From positions 168,514 to 232,513 of the forward strand of contig NZ_JASBQQ010000007.1 of NCBI RefSeq assembly GCF_029961185.1: 64,000 nucleotides of DNA, written 5' to 3'. How positions within the stretch are numbered: position 1 is the first letter of the stretch; each line of letters begins with the position of its first letter. The DNA is from Albidovulum aestuarii. GTDB lineage: Bacteria > Pseudomonadota > Alphaproteobacteria > Rhodobacterales > Rhodobacteraceae. The translations under genes and the position numbers were made by a program. The notes below the pieces were generated by a model that was given only the letters and a program-made list of their open reading frames with translations, was not told the origin of the DNA and did not search any database. Positions 36,130-44,622 of the stretch are shown here, piece after piece.

Positions 36130-37785
36130 TCAGACGCCGTAGAGGCGCTCCTGCTCCTGCCAGTCGTGAGGGATCGGGCGTTGCAGGATCCGGTGCAGGG
36201 TAAGCTCCGGCGGCAGCGTGCCTTCGCAGATGGCGCGCTGGAGCTTCGGGGAGAGAAGGGCGAGGGGCGCGCGGGTCCGGATGAAGGCGTCATGGTGTCC
36301 GGCCTTGCGCGCGATCGCGGCGAGCGGGGTACCGCTGCGCAAGGCCGCGATCCAGCGATGCGCGTCGGAGAGCGTGCGGAGCAGCACCGGGTCAGGATCG
36401 GGCTCCGTCTCGCCCGTCACCAGCTTTGCCTCGACGCCGCGGCGGCGGAGATGAACCGGTGCCGAGAGATCGAGGAGGTTCGGCGAAAGATCGTCGGCCG
36501 GGAGATGGAGTGCGTCGGACAGGGTGTCGGGATCGAGCGCGAGCACGATCTTCTGCGGCCCGATGGTGCCGCCGACGAGAAGTCGGCGCAACAGGTCAGG
36601 GTTTGGTGCGCGGAGTACTTGGACGAGGTCGCGGGCTGCATCGAGATGGCCTGGGTCCGCCCGGAGATCGGGCTTTGCGAGCAGTCGATGCCCGTTCGTC
36701 GCCTGCACGATGTGATCGGCGATGGCATTGGCGACGAGGACCTCGAGCTTCCGGCCGGGCAGGCGCCATCCGGTGGGATCGGGCCCACCCGAAATCAGCC
36801 GGTTCGAGACATAGTAGGGATGGCGCTTGCCGTCCTTGCGGCTGTGGGTCGGGGTCAGACGGTCGCCGGTCTCGTCGCGGAACTTTCCAGTGAGCGGCGG
36901 GGTCTCGGTGTCCGACCTGCGGCCGCGCCTGCGCCGTGAGGCCGCCTGCAACTTCTCCTGGACCCGTGCCCAGAGATTCTCGTCGACGATGGCTGGATGA
37001 CGCCCGGGCCAGACGAGGGTCCTATGGCGGATCTGGCCGCGGTAGACCGGGTTGGTGAGGATCTTGTGGATCTGGCCGGTGGAGAGATGTCCGCCCCCTT
37101 GTTCGCGGCCCGATCGGAACCGATGCAGCTTGGAACGCAGCCCGAGTTCAGAGGCGGCGCGTTCGACATCGGTGATCTTGCCGTGCTGGTCGTAGAGGGA
37201 GAAGAGGGTGCGGACCGTCTCCGCCTCGGGTGCATTGACCACGAGTTCCCGCACCATCGGGTCGGGATGCGGATCGTATCCCAGGGGCGGCAGACCGCCC
37301 ATCCACATCCCCTGCTTCTTCGAGGCGGCGATCTTGTCGCGGATACGCTCGGCGGTGACCTCGCGTTCGAACTGGGCGAAGGACAGGAGAACGTTGAGGG
37401 TGAGGCGTCCCATGGAGGTCGCGGTGTTGAAGGCCTGGGTAACGGAGACGAAGGAACAGCCGGCGGCGTCGAACCGCTCGACGAGCTTGGCGAAGTCGGT
37501 CAGCGACCGGGTGAGACGATCGATCTTGTAGACCACGACCATGCCGATGCGGCGGGCATCGATCTCGGCGAGGAGGCGGGCAAGGGCCGGACGCTCGAGC
37601 GTCCCGCCCGAGACCCCGCCATCATCGAAGCGGTCGCGGGCCAAAACCCAACCTTCATGCTTCTGGCTGGCGATGAAAGCCGCGCAGGCCTCGGCCTGGG
37701 CGTCGAGCGAGTTGAAGCTCTGGTCCAGTCCTTCCTCCGAGGACTTGCGGGTATAGATCGCGCAGCGGATCTTCGGCGCCGTCAT
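36130..37785 (-). CDS. Large serine recombinase
   Basis: A 551-residue large serine recombinase. The resolvase domain (about 5-160) holds the nucleophile in IYTRKSSEEGL (Ser15), then the conserved VVYKIDRLTRS and the E-helix SFAQFEREVTAERIRDKI; a recombinase domain (about 185-290) with GHLSTGQIHKILTNPVYRG follows, and the remainder is the zinc-ribbon/C-terminal DNA-binding part, here without an obvious CxxC pair. Its ATG overlaps the DUF2924 stop (ATGA), and that gene overlaps the DUF3489 gene, so the three form one operon. Confidence 0.92.
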   Translation of the reverse strand: MTAPKIRCAIYTRKSSEEGLDQSFNSLDAQAEACAAFIASQKHEGWVLARDRFDDGGVSGGTLERPALARLLAEIDARRIGMVVVYKIDRLTRSLTDFAKLVERFDAAGCSFVSVTQAFNTATSMGRLTLNVLLSFAQFEREVTAERIRDKIAASKKQGMWMGGLPPLGYDPHPDPMVRELVVNAPEAETVRTLFSLYDQHGKITDVERAASELGLRSKLHRFRSGREQGGGHLSTGQIHKILTNPVYRGQIRHRTLVWPGRHPAIVDENLWARVQEKLQAASRRRRGRRSDTETPPLTGKFRDETGDRLTPTHSRKDGKRHPYYVSNRLISGGPDPTGWRLPGRKLEVLVANAIADHIVQATNGHRLLAKPDLRADPGHLDAARDLVQVLRAPNPDLLRRLLVGGTIGPQKIVLALDPDTLSDALHLPADDLSPNLLDLSAPVHLRRRGVEAKLVTGETEPDPDPVLLRTLSDAHRWIAALRSGTPLAAIARKAGHHDAFIRTRAPLALLSPKLQRAICEGTLPPELTLHRILQRPIPHDWQEQERLYGV

Positions 37786-38189
37786 CAGCTTCCCTCCTTC
37801 AGGCCGAAGAACCGGGGCCCGGACCAATGCGCGCCGGTGATGGCGCGGGCCACCGCGGAGAGCGAGAGATAGGTCTCCCGGTTCCAGAGGTAGCCGGCCT
37901 CGCTGACCTCGACCTCGTGGGTCACCCCGTTCCATTCCCGAAGAAGGCGGCCACCGGGTTTGAGGGCGGAAGTGGAGGCCGGTCCGCGGCCACTGGCCCG
38001 GCGCTCCAACTCCGCCACGAACCCCTTCGGCAGCCCGCCAGAGCGACGCGCCTGGATCTCGAAGGCGAGGAACCGACGCAGGAAGGCCTGGCTCAGGCTC
38101 TTCGGCACCGACACGCCGAAGAGATGGTCCCAGGCGGCGACGAGCGCCGCCCGGTCCATGGTCTCGATCTCGGCGACGGAGAGCTTCAT
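37785..38189 (-). CDS. DUF2924 protein
   Basis: A 134-residue basic protein matching the DUF2924 pattern: WDHLFGVSVPKSLSQAFLRRFLAFEIQARRSGGLP at the N-terminus and GGRLLREWNGVTHEVEV..GYLWNRETYLSLSAVARAITGAHWSGPRFFGL at the end (described here in parts). The family is of unknown function but is usually found beside large serine recombinases in alphaproteobacteria, so an accessory role in recombination is likely. Confidence 0.88.
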   Translation of the reverse strand: MKLSVAEIETMDRAALVAAWDHLFGVSVPKSLSQAFLRRFLAFEIQARRSGGLPKGFVAELERRASGRGPASTSALKPGGRLLREWNGVTHEVEVSEAGYLWNRETYLSLSAVARAITGAHWSGPRFFGLKEGS

Positions 38190-38428
38190 GCGGCCTCCGG
38201 CGTGGCGGCAATGCGGTAGGCGACCGCACCACCCTCCTTCTTCGGCGGGAGGCGGTCGATGGTATAGCCGGCCTTGCGCAGCGTGCTGAGGGCGGCCCGC
38301 ACCGAATGCGGCTGCCAGCCGGTGGCGTCCTGCAGAGCGGCGAGATCGGCGCCGGATTTGCGCGCGAGCAGTCGCCTGACGAGGGCGGACTTGGTCTCGC
38401 GGGTCGGGGTCTTGGTTGTCTGGGACAT
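38186..38428 (-). CDS. DUF3489 winged-helix-like protein
   Basis: An 80-residue protein of the DUF3489 type with ALVRRLLARKSGADLAAL and a WQPHSVRAALSTLRKAGY helix-turn-helix-like segment. It heads the recombinase operon, divergent from the ParB/methyltransferase operon, and could regulate that promoter. Confidence 0.85.
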   Translation of the reverse strand: MSQTTKTPTRETKSALVRRLLARKSGADLAALQDATGWQPHSVRAALSTLRKAGYTIDRLPPKKEGGAVAYRIAATPEAA

Positions 38429-38790
38429 TGTCTTCTCCTCGGGTTTGCGGGGTCTGGCATCTTGCCAGCCCTACCGAGGCACGCCCGGGTTTAAAACCGG
38501 GCCTGGGACCAATGACGCTCTCTTCAACGGCGAAGTCCAGTCCGTTGTTTCGATTGGGAACGCCATTGCCCCGAGACGCGTTTGTCAACCAAAATCAATT
38601 GGTTACGGTATTTTCCTGTTGCTCGACCTTTTCTGTTGGTGTATGTGTCATGAAATTGTCGCAGCAGGATGCTCGCGACCACCGATCACGCAACCCATTG
38701 GGGATGTGGAGAGTATCGGCTGGTTGTCACCGCTGCGTCGATTGCTCCCAGCCCCACCTCCGCCTCCCCTTCAAACCGAAGGAGGCAACT
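38429..38790. promoter_or_regulatory. Divergent promoter region of the second mobile module
   Basis: A 362-base gap between two divergent operons, moderately AT-rich around 38580-38640. It should hold both promoters; the strong ribosome site AAGGAGG lies just before 38791. No gene seen. Confidence 0.5.
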
Positions 38791-40272
38791 ATGACTGAAC
38801 ATCCCAACACTGACCCGGCGATTCCGGATCCCCCGGGAACGGACCTGAACGATGCGGCCGCAGAGAACGTGCTGGCATCAACTTGTGTCCAGCTTGAGAC
38901 TTCCGCAGCGCATGGCAAGAACGACCTGTTCGCGGAGGTCACACTGGTCTGGCTTTTGGTCAAACTGATCGACCAGGCGCCGCGCCGGGTTCGGCGCGCA
39001 GTGAAGAGCCAGACCGAAGCGGTGATGCGGTCGATCGAGACCTTCGGCTTCCGGATCCCGATCCTCGTGCGCAGCAAGCCGGGCGGTGAGCGCTACGAGG
39101 TGGTCGACGGGCATACCCGGCTCGCGGCCGCCCTGCGTCTCGGCGCCGAGAAACTGCCCTGCATCCTGGTCGACGATCTTCCCGACGTCGAAATCCGCAG
39201 GTTGGCGCTCTCTCTCAACAAGCTGCAGGAGACGGCCGAATGGGACAATGAGGCGCTCCGTCTGGAAATCAACGAGATCATCGAGATCGGCGGTGTGCTC
39301 GAGATCCCGGGATTCGTTCTGCCGGAGCTTGAGGCGATCCGGTTCGGCGCGGGCGATGCCGAAGAACCCGACCCCGCGGATGATCTCTCGGGGCTTGTGA
39401 AACCTGACACGCCGGTCGTGTCCCGGGCGGGGGATGTCTGGGGCCTGGGTGACCACAGGATCCTGTGCGGCTCGGCAAGGGATACGACGGCGATCGCCGC
39501 CCTGCTCGACGGGCAGGTTGTCGATGCGGTTTTCAGCGACGCTCCTTACAACCTGAAGGTGAATGGCTTTCTGCGCAGCGCGGCGGCTGGATTTGCCGAG
39601 TTCGCGGAAGCCTCGGGCGAGATGTCCCGGCCCGACTTCGTGAGGTTCCTGATTGAAACCTTGGGCAATGCCGCTGCCGTGCTCAAGCCCGGTGGCGTGC
39701 TCTTCGCCTGCATGGACTGGCGTCATGTCGGCGAGATGACCGAAGCGCTTGATGCACTGGGACTCGACCTGCTCAATATCTGCGTCTGGGTAAAAACGAA
39801 CCCCGGTATGGGCAGCCTCTACCGGAGCCAGCATGAACTGGTCTTCGTGGCGCGTCGGTCGGGGGCCGGGCACCAGAACAACGTCCAGCTTGGCAAGTTT
39901 GGCCGCAACCGCTCGAACGTCTGGACGTATGCCGGCGCGACCGGTGGGCAGACAGATGCAGACGACGACTTCCACGCTCATCCGACCGTCAAGCCGATCC
40001 GGCTCGTCATGGACGCGCTCCTTGACGTGACCGAACCCGGCCATCTGGTGGTGGATCCCTTCCTCGGGTCCGGCACGACGCTGCTTGCCGCAGAGCGGAC
40101 ACGGCGGCGCTGCAGCGGGGTCGAGATCGAGCCGCGTTACGTCGATCTCGCGATCCGGCGCTGGCAGGCGATGACGGGCGGGCAGGCCATCCATGCCGAA
40201 AGTGGCGCGACGTTCGACGGCCTTGCTGCTGAAGGTGGGCAAAATGACTGCGACGACAAGGAGGGCTTCTGA
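38791..40272 (+). CDS. ParB-like nuclease/DNA methyltransferase fusion
   Basis: A 493-residue protein with an N-terminal ParB/sulfiredoxin-like domain (about 50-150, GFRIPILVRSKPGGERYEVVDGHTRLAAA in part) and a C-terminal N4-cytosine/N6-adenine DNA methyltransferase. The AdoMet site is DPFLGSGTT near residue 423. The catalytic motif usually reading DPPY is DAPY at 250-253, with Pro252 and Tyr253 kept. Such fusions are common in prophages and next to terminases, where they may protect or mark DNA. A strong AAGGAGG precedes the ATG. Confidence 0.88.
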   Translation: MTEHPNTDPAIPDPPGTDLNDAAAENVLASTCVQLETSAAHGKNDLFAEVTLVWLLVKLIDQAPRRVRRAVKSQTEAVMRSIETFGFRIPILVRSKPGGERYEVVDGHTRLAAALRLGAEKLPCILVDDLPDVEIRRLALSLNKLQETAEWDNEALRLEINEIIEIGGVLEIPGFVLPELEAIRFGAGDAEEPDPADDLSGLVKPDTPVVSRAGDVWGLGDHRILCGSARDTTAIAALLDGQVVDAVFSDAPYNLKVNGFLRSAAAGFAEFAEASGEMSRPDFVRFLIETLGNAAAVLKPGGVLFACMDWRHVGEMTEALDALGLDLLNICVWVKTNPGMGSLYRSQHELVFVARRSGAGHQNNVQLGKFGRNRSNVWTYAGATGGQTDADDDFHAHPTVKPIRLVMDALLDVTEPGHLVVDPFLGSGTTLLAAERTRRRCSGVEIEPRYVDLAIRRWQAMTGGQAIHAESGATFDGLAAEGGQNDCDDKEGF

Positions 40273-40730
40273 TGGCGAAGAAAACCACAACCGAGGGCAG
40301 CAAGGGGGTAGGCTACAAGAACCCTCCCAAACATACCCAGTGGAAGAAGGGTCAGTCGGGCCACCCAAGTGGAAAGCCGACGAAATCGGAGTCGCTGGAG
40401 GCAAAGCTGAAGAAGCTTGCGGGCAAGGAGATCGTCGTCATCCAGAACGGCACGCCGGTGTCGATGACCCAGGACGAGGCGATGCTGGTGGCCGTCCTGA
40501 TGAAAGCGATGAAGGGCGACATGGCCGCGGTCAAGTTCGTGGCCGACAAGCTGGGTTCGGGCGACGCAAGTGTCACTGAGCCCCCCGCTCTGAAAGTGAC
40601 CGCCGCCGACCTCAAGGTCCTGGAACATCGTGCCGACTGGATCGGCATCCTGGAGGAGGCAAAGGCGCAATTGGCCGAAGACGAGGGTGACACAACAGTC
40701 ACCGGGGAGACCGACTATGACGCCTTCTGA
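40272..40730 (+). CDS. DUF5681 protein (phage-like, near terminase)
   Basis: A 152-residue protein with the DUF5681 hallmark near residues 12-36 (GVGYKNPPKHTQWKKGQSGHPSGKP in part), a basic Gly/Pro-rich segment. The following helical part (DEAMLVAVLMKAMKGDMAAVKFVADKLG) is often annotated as a small-terminase-like domain. It overlaps the methyltransferase stop by one base and the terminase start by 14 bases, which fits a packaging-gene arrangement. Confidence 0.82.
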   Translation: MAKKTTTEGSKGVGYKNPPKHTQWKKGQSGHPSGKPTKSESLEAKLKKLAGKEIVVIQNGTPVSMTQDEAMLVAVLMKAMKGDMAAVKFVADKLGSGDASVTEPPALKVTAADLKVLEHRADWIGILEEAKAQLAEDEGDTTVTGETDYDAF

Positions 40731-42126
40731 CACCCTTGCCGCGCTCTACTTCTACAACCCTTGTGCCTTCGTCGAGCGGGCGTTTTACGAACTTAACCCG
40801 GGGGCCGCGTATCACTATGGTCACCATATCCGCGCAATTTGCTACCAGCTGGAGCGGGTTCTCCGGGGTGAGACCCGGCGCCTCCTGATCCTGATGCCGC
40901 CGCGGCACCTGAAGTCGCATTGCGTCACGGTCGCCTTCCCGGCCTGGGTCCTCGGGCGCGACCCGACCAAGCGGATCGTGACGATCAGTTACGGGGCGAG
41001 CCTCTCGGAGACATTCAGCCGGCAGAGCCGCCATCTGATGCTGACCGAATGGTATCGTGCAGTCTTCCCGGACCTCCAGATCGACCCCGCCAAGGCGTCG
41101 GTCGAGGAACTGCTCACGACCAAGGCCGGCTTGCGTTTGAGCACGTCAATCGGCGGTGCGCTGACTGGCAAGGGCGGTGACATGCTGATCATCGATGACC
41201 CGATGAAGGCCGACGAGGTCGCGTCGGAAACGCGGCGCGAGGCGGTATGGGATTGGTTCAACTCCACCGCCGTGACACGGCTCAACTCACCTAATGAGGG
41301 TGCCATCATCGTGGTGGCACAGCGCCTCCACGAGGACGACCTGGCCGGGCGGCTCATCGCAACCGGAGACTGGGATGTCCTGGAACTGCCCGCGATCGAG
41401 ACCCGTAAACGCGAGATCCACCTGACGGGCGATCTCATCTGGACCCGCAAGCCGGGAGAAATATTGCTGCCGGACCATATGGGGCGGGCAGAGCTGGACC
41501 AATACCGGCGCAGTATGGGCAGCCGGGCCTTCGAGACCCAGTACCAGCAGGCGCCGGTTCCCGAAGGCGGCGGCATTATCAAGCCGGAATGGTTCGGCGC
41601 CATTCCGACCTTGCTGCGACGCTGCGACTACGAGGCGGTGATCCAGAGCTGGGACCCGGCAGCCGTGCCGGGAGAATCCAATGACTTTTCAGTCTGCACC
41701 ACGTGGGGTCTTGTCGGCAAACATGTCGACCTGCTCGACGTGCACCGGCGGCAATACCTGTATCCAGACCTGAAAAAGGCCGCTATGACGCTCCGCTCGA
41801 AGTGGCAGCCCGATCTCATCGTGGTCGAGGCCGTCGGTGTGGGACACAGCCTCTATGGTGATCTGCGGCGGGCCCAGCCTGCCGGCATTCGCGGATCGAC
41901 CCCCCGCAAGAGCAAAGTCGAACGCATGTCCATTCAGTCGGCCAAAATCGAGGCGGGGGAGGTTCGGATCCGAAACGACACGCCATGGTGCGAGAGCTTC
42001 ATCGCCGAGGCTGCCGCTTTTCCTAATGGCAAATACGATGACCAGGTCGACAGTATGTCCCAGGCTCTATACGCGCTCGACTGCCGGTTGCACGAACTCA
42101 GGCATTGTTCAAGGTTCAAGGGGTGA
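40717..42126 (+). CDS. terL: Phage terminase large subunit
   Basis: A 469-residue terminase: an N-terminal ATPase with LMPPRHLKSH (about 60-69) as a Walker-A-like motif and MLIIDDPMK (Walker B, about 154-162), and a C-terminal RNase H-like nuclease with QSWDPA and DDQVDSMSQAL acidic residues. It normally packages phage DNA into capsids. No portal, protease or capsid gene follows; the module ends here, so it is a remnant or an autonomous cassette rather than a whole prophage. Confidence 0.9.
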   Translation: MTPSDTLAALYFYNPCAFVERAFYELNPGAAYHYGHHIRAICYQLERVLRGETRRLLILMPPRHLKSHCVTVAFPAWVLGRDPTKRIVTISYGASLSETFSRQSRHLMLTEWYRAVFPDLQIDPAKASVEELLTTKAGLRLSTSIGGALTGKGGDMLIIDDPMKADEVASETRREAVWDWFNSTAVTRLNSPNEGAIIVVAQRLHEDDLAGRLIATGDWDVLELPAIETRKREIHLTGDLIWTRKPGEILLPDHMGRAELDQYRRSMGSRAFETQYQQAPVPEGGGIIKPEWFGAIPTLLRRCDYEAVIQSWDPAAVPGESNDFSVCTTWGLVGKHVDLLDVHRRQYLYPDLKKAAMTLRSKWQPDLIVVEAVGVGHSLYGDLRRAQPAGIRGSTPRKSKVERMSIQSAKIEAGEVRIRNDTPWCESFIAEAAAFPNGKYDDQVDSMSQALYALDCRLHELRHCSRFKG

Positions 42127-42145
42127 TGTTGGTGACGTAGGCCTG

Positions 42146-42178
42146 CCGTCTCAAGGGTTCGAATCCCTTGCCGCCGGG
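42146..42178 (+). repeat. 3' fragment of a class II tRNA
   Basis: CCGTCTCAAGGGTTCGAATCCCTT matches the variable-arm end and T arm of the tRNA-Ser at 25852-25875 in 23 of 24 bases, followed by a different acceptor-like GCCGCCG. The 5' part of a tRNA is absent. It is a likely old attachment-site scar 20 bases after the terminase stop. Confidence 0.5.
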
Positions 42179-42277
42179 TACAAGAGGTGAGTGGGGCCTC
42201 CGGGCGAATGCATCGACTTGACTGCGTGGCCCAAGAGAGCGTGTGTCCAGTCACGCGAACAGCTTGTGACCAGTCCG

Positions 42278-42493
42278 ATGAAACCGAAAGTGGGAGATTT
42301 TATCAGCTTCAGATCCGACCGCTTCATCTGGAGCGACGGTGACGAAAGGTCCGGTCACATCCTTCGGATCGAGGGAGACGTCGTCGCGACAACCGGTGGC
42401 ATTCCAACAGACATGCGGGACGTCAAGCCGCCCGTCTGGAATGCCGATGAAGGGATATGGGTCGTTCCGGTTGGCGACGTGACCGAAGACTGA
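42278..42493 (+). CDS. Small hypothetical protein
   Basis: A 71-residue frame beginning MKPKVGDFISFRSDRFIWSDG, with a pattern of short beta strands and a Gly/Asp-rich middle that would fit a small SH3-like barrel. There is no obvious ribosome site. It lies between two tRNA fragments and I do not recognise it. Confidence 0.4.
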   Translation: MKPKVGDFISFRSDRFIWSDGDERSGHILRIEGDVVATTGGIPTDMRDVKPPVWNADEGIWVVPVGDVTED

Positions 42494-42546
42494 CCGCGTT
42501 GATCAGTTCAATCCGAGTGCAGGCTTCCGGACCAGCGCCCCGGCAA

Positions 42547-42596
42547 TCAGGCTCATAACCTGAAGGTCACAGGTTCAAATCCTGTCCCCGCAACCA
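42547..42596 (+). repeat. 3' half of initiator tRNA-fMet
   Basis: Anticodon arm TCAGG-CTCATAA-CCTGA (anticodon CAT), T arm ACAGG-TTCAAAT-CCTGT, acceptor CCCCGCA, discriminator A and CCA: the initiator-type acceptor end. The 27 bases upstream do not form the D arm or the CGCGGGG acceptor, so it is a fragment, as left by integration into an fMet tRNA gene. Confidence 0.7.
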
Positions 42597-42620
42597 TACT
42601 TTACGAACAATCTCAACAAG

Positions 42621-43571
42621 TTAGGTGTTCAGTCCCGGCATGTGGTGGATCGGCTTAAGGGTGAATCGTTCTGGCTGTGAAGTCCAGCATTTGCAGATGA
42701 ACTCGTAGGGCGTGAGGCCTTTGAGAGTTTTCAGCCGCCGTCCGAAGTTGTAGGCGTCAATCAAGTTGTCGAGATGCTGGCGCAGCTGATCGTGGTCGTC
42801 GTAGTGGAAGCGTTTGACGGTCGCATCCTTGATCGTGCGGTTCATCCGCTCGACCTGACCGTTGGTCCAAGGGTGTTTGACCTTGGTCAGCCTGTGGTCG
42901 ATTTGATGCTCACGGCAGACCCGGTCGAAGATGTGCTCGAAAGCATGGACATGCCGTTCGTGATTGGTGAACTGGATGCCGTTGTCCGTGAGCAGGGTAT
43001 GGATCCTGTAGGGCACAGCAGCGATCAGGTTGCGCAGAAAAGCGGCGGCGACCATCTTCCCGGTCTTCGGGTGAAGTTCCACAAAAGCGAACTTCGATGT
43101 CCGGTCGATCGCGACGAACATGTAGAGCTTGCCTTCAGCGGTTTGCACTTCGGCGATGTCGATGTGGAAGTAGCCGATCGGGTAGGCCTTGAACTTCCGC
43201 TTCGCGGGCTTGTCGCCCTCGACGTCAGGCAGGCGGCTGATGTCATGGCGCTGAAGGCAGCGGTGTAGTGATGATCTCGTCAGATGCGGGATCGAGGGCT
43301 GCAAGGCATAGAGGCAATCGTCCAGCGGCAGAAGCGTGTGCCGACGGAAAGCGACGATCATCGCTTCCTCGTCCAGGCTCAGAACCGTCGACTTGGCATC
43401 CTTCGGCCCAGCCGGAAGATCGGCGACCGAGGTCCGCTTCTTCCACTTGGCAACGGTCTTTTGGTTGATCCCGTGCCGCTTGGCCAGAACCCTCAGGCTC
43501 TCTTCACTATTCTGTATTGCTCGACGGATTGCCTCTGTCGTGGTGGCGCTCCCGTGAAGAACCTGGCCCAT
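42621..43571 (-). CDS. IS481-family transposase
   Basis: A 316-residue DDE transposase: N-terminal helix-turn-helix (LRVLAKRHGINQKTVAKWKKR), then the catalytic triad in YFHIDIAEV (Asp), LLTDNGIQF (Asp) and NGQVERMNRT (Glu). The start is set at 43571, where AAGGAGG precedes the ATG, not at the in-frame ATG five codons earlier. The stop codon lies inside the left terminal repeat. Intact and probably active. Confidence 0.93.
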   Translation of the reverse strand: MGQVLHGSATTTEAIRRAIQNSEESLRVLAKRHGINQKTVAKWKKRTSVADLPAGPKDAKSTVLSLDEEAMIVAFRRHTLLPLDDCLYALQPSIPHLTRSSLHRCLQRHDISRLPDVEGDKPAKRKFKAYPIGYFHIDIAEVQTAEGKLYMFVAIDRTSKFAFVELHPKTGKMVAAAFLRNLIAAVPYRIHTLLTDNGIQFTNHERHVHAFEHIFDRVCREHQIDHRLTKVKHPWTNGQVERMNRTIKDATVKRFHYDDHDQLRQHLDNLIDAYNFGRRLKTLKGLTPYEFICKCWTSQPERFTLKPIHHMPGLNT

Positions 43572-43631
43572 AGTGCCTCCTTCCATTCCAAGGAAAAGAT
43601 CGCACCATCAAACCCTGGGATCAAACACCTA
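42622..43631 (-). mobile_element. IS481-family insertion sequence
   Basis: About 1.0 kb with ends TAGGTGTT (42622-42629) and AACACCTA (43624-43631); the inner part of the terminal repeats is imperfect (CAGTCCC against TGATCCC). A clear target duplication is not visible. It lies between the tRNA-fMet fragment and the end of the type I restriction operon. Confidence 0.75.
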
Positions 43632-43702
43632 GTAGAATTCGACTTAAGATTTGCCTTCGGCGCTGTGCGGCTGCAGCCACCTGCATCGGTATCGCCTCCT
43701 TG

Positions 43703-44620
43703 TTACTCGCCGACGAGTGTCAACGAGTTCTCCATTCTGAAGTCTGAACCATCCTTGCGATAGATGTCCCAGCATCGTGCGTAGTCAGTTCGTCGAAGTA
43801 GCGCTGCCCTGCCGCGCCCTGGGGTGGGTTGGTCCTCTTCGTCCAGTCCATCCGGTAGGTAGGCGCCGCCGAGTTCAGTAAGAACCAAGCGGTCGTGGAA
43901 TCTTTCCCTTCCTATTTGTTCCAAGCGAATAAATTCGACGACCATCCCAGCCGGTATGACCTGCCGGGGCCAGTTTCGAAGATTCCTCTCGAATAGTTCC
44001 CACGAAGGATGGATCTGAGAGTTTTCAGAGAAGATCTGAACTTTTACGTTCTCCGGACCATGACGTGAAGCCGCCGCTGCAAGCAACCGCTGCCACACGT
44101 TCTTAAAACGAGCCTCTGCTGGCCTGAGGTTGGCATCAATGAGCTTAAATTGCTTCCCTAGTGTCAGAAGTGGAGCGAAACAATTAAAGAATCCTTCGGC
44201 CTCGCGTGTAAAGTTTGCTCTATCTTCCAAATGCCAAGTTGGATTTCGTGGATGAAGATCTTGAAATGTGAGTTCACAAGCATCCGTCTCATCTAACTTT
44301 CTGTTCGAGATAATCGCATGAAATGGATTAGACTTGTGCTCCTCATGCGCGGAGCCGAGCCAGTCGGAATCCCATGAACGATTTTCGTAGGCGCGCCTTG
44401 CCTGAACCTCTGAAATTGCGTTCACGACTTCTTCGAGACGTATCTGATCTTCGGGACTTCCGCCTGCAAACGCTTGCCAAACCAGGCGCTTCCAAGCCTT
44501 GGGAAGCCGGACGGATACTCTGGGTGTTCCAACCCCAAAGGCCTCCACGACGACAGAGTATTTCTCCTTCGACCCCCAGGTAGCAACTTCCAAAGGGTCA
44601 AGCGCATATTCGAACATCAT
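43703..44620 (-). CDS. Restriction-operon partner of unknown function with an HDR motif
   Basis: A 305-residue soluble protein, last in the hsd operon, two bases after the ATPase stop. Near residues 240-252 it has RFHDRLVLTELGG, an HDR segment like that of MIT_C/phospholipase-D-like proteins that accompany DUF3696-type ATPases in defence loci. I see no second catalytic motif, so nuclease activity is a guess. Low GC and different codon use point to transfer. Function unknown; probably the effector or adaptor of the ATPase. Confidence 0.7.
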   Translation of the reverse strand: MMFEYALDPLEVATWGSKEKYSVVVEAFGVGTPRVSVRLPKAWKRLVWQAFAGGSPEDQIRLEEVVNAISEVQARRAYENRSWDSDWLGSAHEEHKSNPFHAIISNRKLDETDACELTFQDLHPRNPTWHLEDRANFTREAEGFFNCFAPLLTLGKQFKLIDANLRPAEARFKNVWQRLLAAAASRHGPENVKVQIFSENSQIHPSWELFERNLRNWPRQVIPAGMVVEFIRLEQIGRERFHDRLVLTELGGAYLPDGLDEEDQPTPGRGRAALLRRTDYARCWDIYRKDGSDFRMENSLTLVGE

Positions 44621-44622
44621 GG

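Noticed and set aside
35825..36142. Short gene over the GAATTCCCTGC repeats
   Set aside because: The frames consist of repeat translation and Arg-rich text without a ribosome site, so it is treated as a non-coding repeat.
37786..38460. Extension of the serine recombinase frame upstream of 37785
   Set aside because: This part is the shadow of the DUF2924 and DUF3489 genes; the recombinase fold starts at MTAPKIRCAIYTRKS.
36130..42126. Intact prophage
   Set aside because: Only terminase and phage-type accessory genes are present; no portal, capsid, tail or lysis genes follow.
42520..42596. Complete initiator tRNA gene
   Set aside because: Only the anticodon arm to CCA can be formed; the 5' acceptor and D arm are absent.
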